From: an uncultured Anaerotruncus sp.
GTDB taxonomy: Bacteria > Bacillota > Clostridia > Oscillospirales > CAG-272
Reading direction: 5' to 3'
Length of the DNA stretch: 22,878 nt
Assembly: GCA_905210995.1 (NCBI GenBank)
Contig: CAJLZE010000036.1
Coordinates: 1-22,878 of the forward strand
Shown here in pieces: positions 1 through 8,138 of this stretch (within the stretch, counting starts at the first letter, position 1; every line of letters begins with the position of its first letter). Below the pieces are notes generated by a model. That model searched no databases, was not told the DNA's origin, and saw only the letters and a list, made by a program, of their open reading frames with translations. A program made the translations under genes and the position numbers.

Positions 1-143
1 AAGCATCCGTTGAAGCGGAAGCCGACGCGGTAAATAATGCGGAGAAAAGCAGCGACGAAAAAAATATCGCCGGGGAAAACGGCGAAGAGCAGAGCAAAGA
101 TGCCGGGGCTCCCGAAGACGTGGACAGCGGCGAGAACAGGTAA
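1..143 (+). CDS. C-terminal tail of an unknown protein (partial)
   Basis: An open frame (codons starting at base 3) enters from the left edge and stops with TAA at 141-143. The visible 46 residues are acidic and low in complexity, rich in Glu, Asp, Ala, Ser and Asn and nearly free of hydrophobic residues, so this is probably a disordered tail. Nothing in it identifies the family. A hairpin follows 8 bases after the stop, and folD starts 76 bases downstream on the same strand. The identity cannot be given from this fragment. Confidence 0.6.
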   Translation, partial: ASVEAEADAVNNAEKSSDEKNIAGENGEEQSKDAGAPEDVDSGENR

Positions 144-150
144 ATGATAT

Positions 151-199
151 GCGGCAAGGGGCGGGACGACGGACGTTTATCCCGTCGCCTTGCCGCTTT
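151..199 (+). terminator. Probable intrinsic terminator after the partial gene
   Basis: GCGGCAAGG (151-159) pairs with CCTTGCCGC (188-196), and an inner GGGA/TCCC helix extends the stem. Only three T follow, so termination may be partial and folD could be reached by read-through. I see no convincing separate folD promoter. Confidence 0.5.
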
Positions 200-218
200 G
201 CCGTAAAGAGGAGATCAG

Positions 219-1088
219 ATGGCTATAATTATTGACGGTAAAAAAGTTGCCGCCGAGGTAAGAGCGCGTGTGGCGGCGGGCAGCGCGGAATTTCTGTGCA
301 AGCACGGGCGACGCCCGCGCCTTGCGGTGATACGTGTCGGGGACGATGCTGCGTCGGCGATATACGTGAGAAATAAGATGCGCGCCTGCGCGGAGGTCGG
401 TTTTGACTCCGAGGACTGCATTTTACCGGACGGTATTACTCAGGAGGAGCTTATCGGCGAGATCGAAAAGCGAAACACGGCGCCCGAGGTGGACGGCATC
501 CTTCTTCAGCTTCCGATCCCGAAGGGATACGATACAGCAGCTGCAATAGCTGCTGTGGCGCCGGAAAAGGATGTTGACGCGTTCGGAAATCTTGACGCCG
601 GACACCTGCGGTTTTCGGACAGTGAGATCCTGCCCTGCACGCCAGCGGGAATAATGGAGCTTTTGCGCCGATATGACATTCCCGTTGCGGGCAGCGAGTG
701 CGTTGTCATCGGACGTTCGGACATTGTGGGCAGACCGATGGCGGCTCTGCTGCTTGCAGCTGACGGCACCGTGACCGTGTGCCACAGCAAAACGCGCGAC
801 CTTGCGTCGTTCACGCGCCGCGCCGACATACTTGTCAGTGCCGTGGGCAGGGCAGGGCTTGTGAACGGTGATATGGTAAAGCCCGGCGCCGCCGTGATCG
901 ATGTCGGTATGAATCGCGCGACGGACGGCAGGCTCTGCGGAGATGTTGATTTTGCATCCGTCGAGCCGGTGGCGGGATATATTACACCGGTGCCGGGAGG
1001 TGTGGGACCCATGACGGTCGCAATGCTTATGCAGAACACATTGACAGCCGCAAGACGGCGTGCGAAAAAGATATATGAGGAGAAATAA
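219..1088 (+). CDS. folD: Bifunctional methylenetetrahydrofolate dehydrogenase / methenyltetrahydrofolate cyclohydrolase FolD
   Basis: A cytosolic one-carbon enzyme that interconverts 5,10-methylene-, 5,10-methenyl- and 10-formyl-tetrahydrofolate using NAD(P). At 289 residues it has the usual length. The catalytic Y-x3-K is at Tyr49/Lys53, the substrate-site VDGILLQLPIP at about 91-101, the cofactor motif GRSDIVGRP near 164-172, HSKT near 189-192, and the C-terminal TPVPGGVGPMT. The ATG at 219 is preceded by AGAGGAG. One oddity is that the usual DVDGFHP segment reads DVDAFGNLDAG (118-128), a conservative family variant seen here only as sequence. The next gene starts 2 bases after the stop, so the two are probably co-transcribed. 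Confidence 0.97.
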   Translation: MAIIIDGKKVAAEVRARVAAGSAEFLCKHGRRPRLAVIRVGDDAASAIYVRNKMRACAEVGFDSEDCILPDGITQEELIGEIEKRNTAPEVDGILLQLPIPKGYDTAAAIAAVAPEKDVDAFGNLDAGHLRFSDSEILPCTPAGIMELLRRYDIPVAGSECVVIGRSDIVGRPMAALLLAADGTVTVCHSKTRDLASFTRRADILVSAVGRAGLVNGDMVKPGAAVIDVGMNRATDGRLCGDVDFASVEPVAGYITPVPGGVGPMTVAMLMQNTLTAARRRAKKIYEEK

Positions 1089-1089
1089 A

Positions 1090-1992
1090 ATGAATGTATC
1101 AACAATGACCAACCTGTTTTACGAGTACCCGAAAAACGGTGAGAATGCGTATGTCGAATCAGTAAGAAAAACGCACGCAGCCGGTTTTGACGTAATGGAC
1201 TTTTGTATGTGCCCAATGCAGCGCCGCGAGACGGAGCTTAACGGCGACAACTGGAAGTTTCTTGTTGACCGCATAGGCAACGAGGCGGCAAAGCTCGGCG
1301 TACGCTTTACGCAGTCTCATATTCCGTATGCAAAAAACAAACCGAATCTCCGTAAGACCGACGAGGGCTGCGAGCAGAATGAGTTCTTTGTCGAAACGTC
1401 AAAGCGCTGCATTGAGATCAGCGCAATGCTCGGCGTCAAATGGGCTGTTGCTCATCCCGTGACGGATTTTGACGATCCCACCGACATTGAACGCAGCATT
1501 GCATACAATCACGAGATATATGACAAATATGTTGAACAGGCATCTGCGCTCGGCGTCGGCATTGCCTTTGAAAATATGGCTGATATGGTGCAGAACTCAA
1601 TGTACCGCCGCTTCGGTACCTGCGCGAGCGAGCTGCGTATGCTCATTGATTCGTTTGATTCGCAGTACGTCGGTGCCTGCTGGGATTTCGGTCATGCCAA
1701 CCGCATTCTGGAAATAGCGCCCCGCGTTCGCGGTTCTGCTTCCGTAAATGCCATCCGCCTCAAAGCAACGCATGTTGACGATAATATCGGGCAGACCGAC
1801 CTGCACACTATCCCGTACTTCGGTACTATCGACTGGGCAGATGCGGTATCCGCACTGAAAAAGATAGGCTACGGCGGAGACTTCAACTTTGAGCTCAGCA
1901 TATGCCGCCGCCTGCCGGATGAGCTGCGGGAGCTTGCGGTGAAATACATTTACGCGACCGGGCGGTATCTTGTAGATACATACGGTGCGTAA
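1090..1992 (+). CDS. Sugar phosphate isomerase/epimerase (xylose isomerase-like TIM barrel)
   Basis: A 300-residue protein of the AP-endonuclease-2/xylose-isomerase-like TIM-barrel superfamily, whose members isomerise or epimerise sugars and related polyols with a divalent metal. Candidate metal ligands sit at barrel strand ends in the expected order: His in QSHIPY, His in VAHPV, Glu in IAFENMAD, Asp and His in CWDFGHAN, His and Asp in THVDDN, and Glu in FNFELS. The ATG at 1090 is chosen over an in-frame upstream ATG at 1060 because it has AGGAG about 8 bases upstream and does not overlap folD. The substrate cannot be told from sequence; no sugar kinase or transporter is adjacent. It ends at a strong terminator. 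Confidence 0.9.
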   Translation: MNVSTMTNLFYEYPKNGENAYVESVRKTHAAGFDVMDFCMCPMQRRETELNGDNWKFLVDRIGNEAAKLGVRFTQSHIPYAKNKPNLRKTDEGCEQNEFFVETSKRCIEISAMLGVKWAVAHPVTDFDDPTDIERSIAYNHEIYDKYVEQASALGVGIAFENMADMVQNSMYRRFGTCASELRMLIDSFDSQYVGACWDFGHANRILEIAPRVRGSASVNAIRLKATHVDDNIGQTDLHTIPYFGTIDWADAVSALKKIGYGGDFNFELSICRRLPDELRELAVKYIYATGRYLVDTYGA

Positions 1993-2024
1993 AAAACGGC
2001 AGAGAAGCGAGAAAGTCCGGGCAT

Positions 2025-2077
2025 AATAAAACATATCCCCCTACCGCGCGCAGCGCGGTAGGGGGATATGTTTTATT
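2025..2077. terminator. Bidirectional intrinsic terminator
   Basis: A perfect 25-bp stem (2025-2049 with 2053-2077) around a 3-base GCA loop. The outer part is A/T-rich and gives a U-run in both directions. It separates the folD/isomerase transcript (plus) from the Ig-like protein gene (minus). Confidence 0.93.
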
Positions 2078-2084
2078 GTACTTA

Positions 2085-4430
2085 TCAGGTAAAGTTGCGT
2101 TTGTAGTAGATTATGAGAACGACGAGAAGCGCGACAATCACGATTATGATGATTATCCAGACGACCATTATGGCGTCAAACTTCTTGCCGCTCGGTGAGG
2201 GCTCGGTTCCGCCGGTCGTTTCAGTTGCGGGATCGCCGGTTACGGGCGCGTTGGTGCTGCTGTCGGGATCGATGGGAGCTGTCGTCACCTCACCGGTGAC
2301 CGGAGGCTTGTAGCCCTCGCGCACCGTTATCGGTACGGTCAAGGTCTTGCGGCGGAAGGTAAGCGTTACTTCCTTTGTATCGGTAGTAAGAGCGCCGGAG
2401 GGCGTGCAGGTGATGCCGTTCAGATTTTCAACAAGAGCCGTTGTGCCGTCGGCATATGTTATCTTGAGAATAAGCCCTGCCATATCAAACTTTTCGCCGG
2501 GGGCATATTCAAGCCTTGTGGGGTTCTGCGCCACCTCAACACTCTTTATCTCGCGTTCCTTGACGCGTATCGTCTGCGTCGCAATGCAGTTGACGTATGT
2601 TATGGTGACGTTTACAAGCTCCTCGGGAACATCCGATGAAAGTGTGAACGCGCCTGAGGGGAAGCAGGTGTATGAGGTTATCTTGGCGCTTGTGCCGTCG
2701 TTGTACACGGCGAGAACTTCCATACCCTCGGTGCTGAACTTTTCACCCTCAACGTAGACGAGCTTTTTGGGCGGCGTAAGTATCGAAAGACTTACGACTC
2801 TCTTGGGGGAAACTTCTATTGTCTGCGAGTCGCTGTATACCAGACTTTCGCTGAGCTCATAGACGACCTTGATCCTCGTGTCGGTCACTTTGACGGGGGT
2901 GCCGGGCGCGGGAGTTATTTTAAGTCTGTCAAGGGGAACGACCTCGGAGGTACCGTCAACATAGTATACGGTGACTTCCATGCCGGTGACGTCAACGGGC
3001 TGATTTGAAATGTAGGAGGTCAGCTCGGGCGCCTTGGTGATCTTGATCTCCTTTATGGCGTTTGCGGGCTCGACCTTGATGTCTATCGAGGCACTGAGAC
3101 CGGTGTATGTAACGGTGAGCTTGTTGTCGCTCACGGTGAGCGGATGAGAAGGCTCAATGGTGTAATCGTTCTCGGCAAGGGGAACCTGATGACCGTCGTC
3201 ATATTCGGCTACCACGAGCATTTCGGAAAGTGCGTTGCCTTCTGTGAGCTTGGTGCCTTCCTTGAAGGTGACGCTCTTGGGCGGGGTCTTTATCAGGATC
3301 TTCGTGATCTCGTGAACGGTGAGAAGCGATGCTTCATAATCGAGATATTTGATCCTGACCTCGGAGCCTGCCTTCATCACGTCGGGGGCGATGATCGTTA
3401 CTCTGTCGGTTATATCGACGAGCTTATCCGCGCCGACGAATTTCGCTTCGACCTTGAGTCCGTTCTTGACGAAGGTGTCGCCGTAGTAATAATCAGCCTT
3501 TGTGGGCATGGAAGTGATCTTGAAAGATTCAAAGCCGTGGACCTTGACGGGGAATTTTTGCGAGACGCTGCCGACCTTTACTGTAAGCAGCAGAGTCAGG
3601 CGGTCATCGGAATCGGGGGCAAGGCTGTCGAGGGGACCTTCTATCGTATAGTCGCCGTCTTCGAGCAGTACGGAATCAGAACTGCCCTCATATTTTGCAG
3701 ACACGATCATTCCCGAAGGATCGAACTTGTCGCCTTCGTAATATTCTATCTTATCCGGGAATTTTGTGATCTCGAGCGATTCGATCTTTGCCACCTTGAT
3801 GCCGTCAAGCTTAACCGACTGACCGTAGCATGTGATATTGATGCTTGTGACGGATGAGGTGATATTTTCGGGAAGGGAAGCGGCATATTCATCTGCCTCG
3901 GCAATTCGTTCCTTGCCGTTCGAATAGCCGATCTTGAGCTTCAGTCCGGTGGGATCGAATTTTTCGCCTTCCTTGTAGACCAGCTTGGTCGGCTTTGAGA
4001 CAAGCTCAAGCTTTGTGGCGCGGACGACCGTCACGACGGTCTTTTTTGACATACCGGCGTAGGTAAGGTCGACCGTTATGTCGTTGGACGAGCCGCTGAC
4101 TGTGAGTCTCTCTGCCGGGGCATATGTGAACTTGTCGCTGCCTACATCCTCTTCGGTGTTGTCGTCATATTTGACGTGCAGAGTGTAGCCCGAGGGATCG
4201 AACTTTTCGCCCTCAAGATATGTATTTTTGCCGGAGGTCTTGATGGTGATCTCCGACACTTTTTTACCGTTGCTCAGCGGACCATCCGCAGGAGTTTGTC
4301 CAGCTGACTCCCGTTCTGCCGGAGTTTGTGACAGGTCTGCGTCGGCAAAGGCTGCGGGGGTGAACAGTGCCGAGGTCAGCAGCACTGCCAGAAGGAGGGT
4401 GATGAGGCTGCAGATGAGACGTCTTTGCAT
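2085..4430 (-). CDS. Membrane-anchored surface protein with eight bacterial Ig-like (Big_3-type) repeats
   Basis: 781 residues. A signal peptide (1-29: Arg-rich start, hydrophobic core, AFA end) is followed by eight tandem units of about 75-85 residues. Most carry the signature P-x-K-x2-Y-x-EGEKFDP-x-G and then a Y-x-DG strand, which matches the group-3 bacterial Ig-like fold. Units 5 and 6 are the most diverged. A Pro/Thr/Gly-rich linker leads to one C-terminal transmembrane helix (about 750-772) ending in a short basic tail. No LPxTG sortase signal is visible, so anchoring is by the helix. It probably displays an extracellular stalk or adhesin; ligand and partners are unknown. The start is supported by AAAGGA and by an upstream promoter. 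Confidence 0.9.
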   Translation of the reverse strand: MQRRLICSLITLLLAVLLTSALFTPAAFADADLSQTPAERESAGQTPADGPLSNGKKVSEITIKTSGKNTYLEGEKFDPSGYTLHVKYDDNTEEDVGSDKFTYAPAERLTVSGSSNDITVDLTYAGMSKKTVVTVVRATKLELVSKPTKLVYKEGEKFDPTGLKLKIGYSNGKERIAEADEYAASLPENITSSVTSINITCYGQSVKLDGIKVAKIESLEITKFPDKIEYYEGDKFDPSGMIVSAKYEGSSDSVLLEDGDYTIEGPLDSLAPDSDDRLTLLLTVKVGSVSQKFPVKVHGFESFKITSMPTKADYYYGDTFVKNGLKVEAKFVGADKLVDITDRVTIIAPDVMKAGSEVRIKYLDYEASLLTVHEITKILIKTPPKSVTFKEGTKLTEGNALSEMLVVAEYDDGHQVPLAENDYTIEPSHPLTVSDNKLTVTYTGLSASIDIKVEPANAIKEIKITKAPELTSYISNQPVDVTGMEVTVYYVDGTSEVVPLDRLKITPAPGTPVKVTDTRIKVVYELSESLVYSDSQTIEVSPKRVVSLSILTPPKKLVYVEGEKFSTEGMEVLAVYNDGTSAKITSYTCFPSGAFTLSSDVPEELVNVTITYVNCIATQTIRVKEREIKSVEVAQNPTRLEYAPGEKFDMAGLILKITYADGTTALVENLNGITCTPSGALTTDTKEVTLTFRRKTLTVPITVREGYKPPVTGEVTTAPIDPDSSTNAPVTGDPATETTGGTEPSPSGKKFDAIMVVWIIIIIVIVALLVVLIIYYKRNFT

Positions 4431-4516
4431 GGTTGAGTTCCTTTCGTGTCTTTTGATACCGTTGTGCCGTCTGTGCCCGTAGGAACGCGAGGCGCTTTTA
4501 CTATGCTATGTTATAT

Positions 4517-4545
4517 ATTATATCACTCATTGACTCATGTTGCAA
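4517..4545 (-). promoter_or_regulatory. Sigma-A-type promoter for the Ig-repeat protein
   Basis: On the minus strand, TTGCAA (4540-4545), a 17-base spacer, and a perfect TATAAT (4517-4522). It leaves an untranslated leader of about 80 bases before the ATG at 4430. Confidence 0.75.
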
Positions 4546-4685
4546 TAGGTGATTTATTAAAATGACAAAAATATTTGAAGAAATTATAAAAAGGAAATGT
4601 CGCGTTATTGGTGATTTTTACGGTTGGATAAACGCGATCCGTGAAGCCGAATATCGGCGGAGGTGCGGGCAAAATGTGCCGTTCG
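4546..4685. other. AT-rich spacer with no recognised feature
   Basis: Between the promoter of the Ig-repeat gene and the rpmA terminator lie about 140 bases, A/T-rich at the left. I see no RNA motif, repeat or credible gene. An ATG-started plus-strand frame from 4562 has no ribosome binding site and runs antisense through rpmA. Confidence 0.5.
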
Positions 4686-4725
4686 AAAAAAATACGGGGA
4701 TGCCGCGCTTGGGCGACATCCCCGT
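4686..4725 (-). terminator. Intrinsic terminator of the rplU-prp-rpmA operon
   Basis: ACGGGGATG (4694-4702) pairs with CATCCCCGT (4717-4725), and a further short CGC/GCG helix lies inside. On the minus strand a short A-T step and seven T follow (4686-4692). It lies 26 bases after the rpmA stop. Confidence 0.9.
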
Positions 4726-4750
4726 TTGTTTACCGAAAGCGAAAAAGCTG

Positions 4751-5029
4751 TCAGTCGGCGTAAACGCTGACCTGCTTTTTGTCCTTGGTCTTGTGCTCAA
4801 ATTTGACGTGTCCGTCGATCAGAGCGAAAAGGGTATTATCGGTTCCCATGCCGACATTGTTGCCGGGGTGGACCGCAGTTCCTCTCTGTCTGATGATGAT
4901 ATTGCCTGCAAGAACAGCTTCGCCGTCAGATTTCTTCACGCCGAGGCGCTTGGATTCACTGTCGCGTCCGTTCTTTGTCGAGCCGACACCTTTTTTATGA
5001 GCAAAAAACTGTAAGCCGAGTCTGAGCAT
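4751..5029 (-). CDS. rpmA: 50S ribosomal protein L27 (with cleavable N-terminal extension)
   Basis: 92 residues, a component of the large ribosomal subunit near the peptidyl-transferase centre. It begins MLRLGLQFFAHKKGVGST. In Bacillota this type of N-terminus (LxLQFFAxKKG) is cut after the paired Phe/Ala by the cysteine protease Prp, exposing the mature AHKKG start; that is family knowledge. The conserved core follows, with the GNIIIRQRGT, HPG-N-VG and TLFALIDG segments. The ATG has a strong GAGGAGG upstream. The protease is encoded immediately upstream in the same operon. Confidence 0.97.
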   Translation of the reverse strand: MLRLGLQFFAHKKGVGSTKNGRDSESKRLGVKKSDGEAVLAGNIIIRQRGTAVHPGNNVGMGTDNTLFALIDGHVKFEHKTKDKKQVSVYAD

Positions 5030-5069
5030 TATTCCTTCCTCCTCATAGATTTGTTGACGTGGATCGCTC

Positions 5070-5429
5070 TTACCGATAGTCGCGGTCGATTACATTGACT
5101 TCAAGATAATCCGAGTATTCCTCGATAAGGTCGTTGAGCTGATAGAAATAAGCCATGAAAAGCCCGGACACCGCGTATCTCTTGCGCTCGTCCTCCTCGA
5201 ATTCGGGAAGGGCAGCCTTCGCAGTGACCACTATCCTTGTCGCACCTTCGTTGACATCATACTGAATGTCGGAGGCATATGCGATCTCAACGGCGTTGAC
5301 GATAAGCATCGTCATAGCCGAGAGTGCGGCGCAGAGCACGTCGTCGCCCGCCTCGCCGTAACCGGTGTGACCTTGTTCCTCAAAGCCGTAAAAGGCTCCG
5401 CAGCTTCTGTAAAATACGACTTTAGTCAT
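5070..5429 (-). CDS. prp: Ribosomal-processing cysteine protease Prp
   Basis: 119 residues, the YsxB/Prp family (around 110 residues). Prp removes the N-terminal extension of L27, a step shown to be essential in Staphylococcus aureus. The catalytic pair is visible as His21 in GHTGYGEAG and Cys33 in DDVLCAALSAM, at the family spacing. The C-terminal half is acidic and forms the usual alpha/beta remainder. The gene starts 2 bases after the rplU stop, with AAGG inside the end of rplU providing the ribosome binding site, so translation is probably coupled. rpmA, encoding its substrate, follows 40 bases later. Confidence 0.95.
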   Translation of the reverse strand: MTKVVFYRSCGAFYGFEEQGHTGYGEAGDDVLCAALSAMTMLIVNAVEIAYASDIQYDVNEGATRIVVTAKAALPEFEEDERKRYAVSGLFMAYFYQLNDLIEEYSDYLEVNVIDRDYR

Positions 5430-5431
5430 GA

Positions 5432-5743
5432 TCAGCCTTCGATCTTGGTTATCTGGACCTTGGTGTAGGGCTGTCTGTGTCCGATCTTCTTCTTCTCGTT
5501 TTTCTTGGATTTGTACTTGAAGACGTAGATCTTGGGACCCTTACCGTTTTTCAGTACGTTGGCGGTGACGCGGGCACCCGCGACCACGGGAGTACCGACT
5601 TTGAGTCCGTCCTCGGCGGATAATGCCTTGACATTTTCGAATACGACTTCGCTGCCTTCTTCGTTTGAGAGCTTCTCGATAAATACGATATCGCCCTCCG
5701 AGACCTTGTACTGCTTTCCGCCGGTTTCAATTACTGCAAACAC
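5432..5743 (-). CDS. rplU: 50S ribosomal protein L21
   Basis: 103 residues, the standard length for L21. It starts (M)FAVIETGGKQYKV and ends with the typical GHRQPYTKVQITKI. The start is a GTG at 5741-5743 preceded by GAGAGG at 8-base spacing. An upstream in-frame extension to 5851 is rejected because it runs through the structured leader and the homology begins exactly at the GTG. L21 binds 23S rRNA in the large subunit. First gene of the rplU-prp-rpmA operon. Confidence 0.97.
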   Translation of the reverse strand: MFAVIETGGKQYKVSEGDIVFIEKLSNEEGSEVVFENVKALSAEDGLKVGTPVVAGARVTANVLKNGKGPKIYVFKYKSKKNEKKKIGHRQPYTKVQITKIEG

Positions 5744-5843
5744 GAAAAGCACCTCTCTTTCGTTTAGACTCGCTGATATGGGCGGAGCCGCGCCGGATCT
5801 TTGCATCCGAAACGGCACACTTAAAAAAGCCTTTTTCAAGCGG
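5744..5843 (-). promoter_or_regulatory. Structured rplU leader, possible L21 autoregulatory RNA
   Basis: The roughly 100-nt untranslated leader can form at least two hairpins. One is an 11-bp A/U- and G-U-containing stem at 5818-5842, directly at the predicted transcript start. The other is CGGAT/ATCCG with a 6-base loop at 5794-5809. L21 leaders are known before rplU in many Bacillota. I assign this by position and structure only; I cannot match a covariance model by eye. Confidence 0.5.
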
Positions 5844-5849
5844 CAAACC

Positions 5850-5879
5850 ATTATACACCGTAAAGCATATATTTGTCAA
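5850..5879 (-). promoter_or_regulatory. Sigma-A promoter of rplU-prp-rpmA
   Basis: On the minus strand, consensus TTGACA (5874-5879), an 18-base spacer and consensus TATAAT (5850-5855), as expected for a highly expressed ribosomal operon. Transcription would start near 5843. Confidence 0.88.
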
Positions 5880-5959
5880 GTTCTTTTTTGATTTTTTCGC
5901 GGAATAATGTAAAAAAATCGTTCGAAATAACGTAAAAACGGTGAAAACGCGTGGTCTCG

Positions 5960-6466
5960 TCAATTTTGCGTGCGTTTGCGGCGTTTGCGCACGAGCCGCG
6001 CAACGACAGCGCACAGAAGTGTTCCGAGCGCCGCGCCGGAGGCATCTATGAGCATATCGGTGACAAGGCAGGCGCGCCCGGGGACAAAATACTGAATGAT
6101 CTCGTCCGAGATCGCGGTGAGGGCGCAGACGGCAAACGAAACGGTAAAGCCCGTGACGGCGGCACGGCGGCGGGTGCGGGGAAGCGCAGCGCCCGAAAAG
6201 CAGCACGCAGCCGATGATGTGAGTATTCCGAGCAGCCCGAATTCGCACAGATGCGCGGTCTTGCGCAGCAGTTTTTCGGATATCGCGGGAAGTCCCGCAC
6301 CGGAGAGAAAGGCGTTTACTTTTTCAAGCAGACCGCCGCTCAGCGCACCCGAGACCGCTGCGGGCTGAAGCGAATTCGAAAAAATGAATGCGATCGCCGC
6401 CGCCGAAAGCGCCGAAAAGATAAAGCCTGTCACAAGATCCTTTCTGTCCGGCACGTGTATCACCAT
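5960..6466 (-). CDS. VanZ-like family membrane protein
   Basis: 168 residues with about four transmembrane segments (near 11-30, 72-92, 102-120, 137-158) and a basic C-terminal tail. VanZ-family signatures are present: FIFSNSLQPA after helix 1, RKTAHLCEFGLLG at the start of helix 2, and DEIIQYFVPGRACLVTDMLID before the last helix. VanZ itself gives low-level teicoplanin resistance; most homologues have no tested function and are tied only loosely to cell-envelope processes. The start is uncertain. The ATG at 6466 has AAGG touching it, whereas a GTG at 6454 has the same AAGG at a more normal distance and would give 164 residues. Confidence 0.85.
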   Translation of the reverse strand: MVIHVPDRKDLVTGFIFSALSAAAIAFIFSNSLQPAAVSGALSGGLLEKVNAFLSGAGLPAISEKLLRKTAHLCEFGLLGILTSSAACCFSGAALPRTRRRAAVTGFTVSFAVCALTAISDEIIQYFVPGRACLVTDMLIDASGAALGTLLCAVVARLVRKRRKRTQN

Positions 6467-6481
6467 CCTTGTTTGGAATAC

Positions 6482-6511
6482 GGGGCTGCCGCGCGTCGGC
6501 GCAACAGCCCC
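6482..6511 (-). terminator. Hairpin between the solute-binding protein and VanZ genes
   Basis: A 13-bp stem with two G-U pairs when read on the minus strand (GGGGCTG/CAGCCCC outside, GCGC/GCGC inside, CGAC loop). No U-run follows, so it may act as a weak terminator or an mRNA-stabilising 3' hairpin. It fits the minus strand better than the plus because the wobble pairs become A-C mismatches on the other strand. Confidence 0.45.
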
Positions 6512-6522
6512 AAAATGATTTG

Positions 6523-8031
6523 TCAGCGCCCTGCCATTGAGGTGTTGATCTCTTTTACAATGCTGTTCAGCAGCGGTACCATCTGCGTCACCTGGCGTTT
6601 CCAGCCCGCCGCGGTGTTTTCGCGTACTGTTCTTCTGAACGGATCGCAGGACATATTCTTGAGCGGGGTGGCGAAGGTCCTGCCAAGATCTATAACGACC
6701 GCGCGTCTTATCGTGTCATACATCAGGCTGTCGTCCACGTCGTCGGAGTAACGTGTCTTCATCGACTGTTCAAACAGAGCGGGTGTTACGCGGCGATAGC
6801 CTTCCGAAGCGAGGCATTCGAGCGTTGCGGCAGGCGCATCTGCATCCTTGGCTTTCACGGATATCGAATAGAGCGTGTAGGGGAAAGCCATGCAGGTGCG
6901 GTAGTCGGACTGCTCCTCGTTATATTTCGGTACGGGAAGCATTCCGTATTTGAAGTCAGAGACATCCTTCATGGTGTTGCCCGAGGCGAGATAGACTCTG
7001 TCGACCGTGAACATCATGCGTCCCTGGCTGAAGGCGACGGCGGAGCTTTCTTTGGATGTCGTGCCCTTTGTGTAAGCAAAGCCGCTGTCATAGAAAAAAC
7101 CGCAGAGCTTCTCGAGCAGAGCAATGGTCTTTTCGGAGCCGATGTCGTCCGACACCGCAAGGGAGCCGTCGGCGTTCTTCACAAGAAAGTTGAGGTCGGA
7201 ACCGATGTAGAAGCAGTCGAAATGCAGGTCTATCGTCTCAAAGCCGTATCTGTCCTCATAATCGGCGATGCCGTTGGCATTTTCGTCCTTATATACGTTG
7301 CGGCACAGCTCTATCATTTTGTCGATGGTCCAACTGCCGTCTTTTACGAATGTATAGAGGTCGGAAATACTCATGTCGGGGTGCTCTTCGACAAACATAT
7401 TTTTGTTGAAGAAGGTCGCATACATCATGTAGAGCATATTCGTGGATATGTCGCCCGACGTGAAATAAAGCTTTCCGTTTACGGTCGCGCTTTCGGTGAG
7501 CGATGCGGGCCACCACGGTTTTTCAAAATTGATGTATTTAAGATCGAGAAGGTTCTGAGTCAGGCCTTCCATGGCGAGCGTGGCGCCTGTCATGCTGTAT
7601 CCGGCAAAAATATCGAAGCTGTCGCCGGATGTCACGCCCGCGCGGGCTTTTTCGATGAAATTTTTCTGGTTGGAGTAGTTGCCCTTGGTGCCGGCCCAGT
7701 CAAGCTTTACGCCGAGTCGGCTTTCAACAGCCGAGTTTCTTTCGGTTATGCGTGTGTTTACGATGTTGCCGTCGTCGACGGATTCTTCGATAAAGAATTC
7801 GGGACGTTCAACATCCTCCCAATAGAGAAATCTGACGGTGTCGTTGATCTTGAGCGTGTCGGGAAGATCGTCGTCAACGAATACGCTTGTCGTCTCTGCC
7901 GGTTCGGCGGCGGAAGAGTCGGCGGGAGTTGTGGTGTTTCCGTCGTCGTCGGATCTTGAGCATGCAACGAGCGGTACGAGGAGAGTGATAAGAGCGAGCA
8001 GTGCGGATATTATTCGCGCGGTGTGTTTCAT
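6523..8031 (-). CDS. Extracellular solute-binding lipoprotein (ABC-type, orphan)
   Basis: 502 residues. A lipoprotein signal with lipobox LVAC puts the lipidated Cys at 24, followed by a Ser/Thr/Ala-rich linker and then a periplasmic-binding-protein-like body of the family-1 extracellular solute-binding type. Features include the W-T-I-D-K helix start, a Ca-binding-like DENANGIADYEDRYGFE loop near 250 that is common in clostridial members, and AFSQGRMMF. Such proteins capture oligosaccharides or similar solutes outside the membrane for an ABC importer. No permease or ATPase gene lies nearby, so the partner must be elsewhere or absent. The ATG has GGAGG upstream. The substrate is unknown. Confidence 0.88.
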   Translation of the reverse strand: MKHTARIISALLALITLLVPLVACSRSDDDGNTTTPADSSAAEPAETTSVFVDDDLPDTLKINDTVRFLYWEDVERPEFFIEESVDDGNIVNTRITERNSAVESRLGVKLDWAGTKGNYSNQKNFIEKARAGVTSGDSFDIFAGYSMTGATLAMEGLTQNLLDLKYINFEKPWWPASLTESATVNGKLYFTSGDISTNMLYMMYATFFNKNMFVEEHPDMSISDLYTFVKDGSWTIDKMIELCRNVYKDENANGIADYEDRYGFETIDLHFDCFYIGSDLNFLVKNADGSLAVSDDIGSEKTIALLEKLCGFFYDSGFAYTKGTTSKESSAVAFSQGRMMFTVDRVYLASGNTMKDVSDFKYGMLPVPKYNEEQSDYRTCMAFPYTLYSISVKAKDADAPAATLECLASEGYRRVTPALFEQSMKTRYSDDVDDSLMYDTIRRAVVIDLGRTFATPLKNMSCDPFRRTVRENTAAGWKRQVTQMVPLLNSIVKEINTSMAGR

Positions 8032-8138
8032 CGGTGATTCCTCCGTATAACGGCAAGATCGGCAGCCGCGGCTGCTGATAATGCTTTTTTGGTGGCAGAC
8101 CGGGCAAACAGAAAAAACGGACTGCCGGTGTCGGTTTT

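Noticed and set aside
423..1216. Two overlapping minus-strand open frames of about 230 codons
   Set aside because: Both are shadows of folD and the start of the isomerase gene; compositions are unlike real proteins.
3144..3857. 237-codon open frame on the plus strand
   Set aside because: Antisense to the Ig-repeat gene, whose repeats and signal peptide are clear on the minus strand.
4562..5014. 150-codon plus-strand frame beginning in the AT-rich spacer
   Set aside because: No ribosome binding site; it crosses the rpmA terminator and runs antisense to rpmA.
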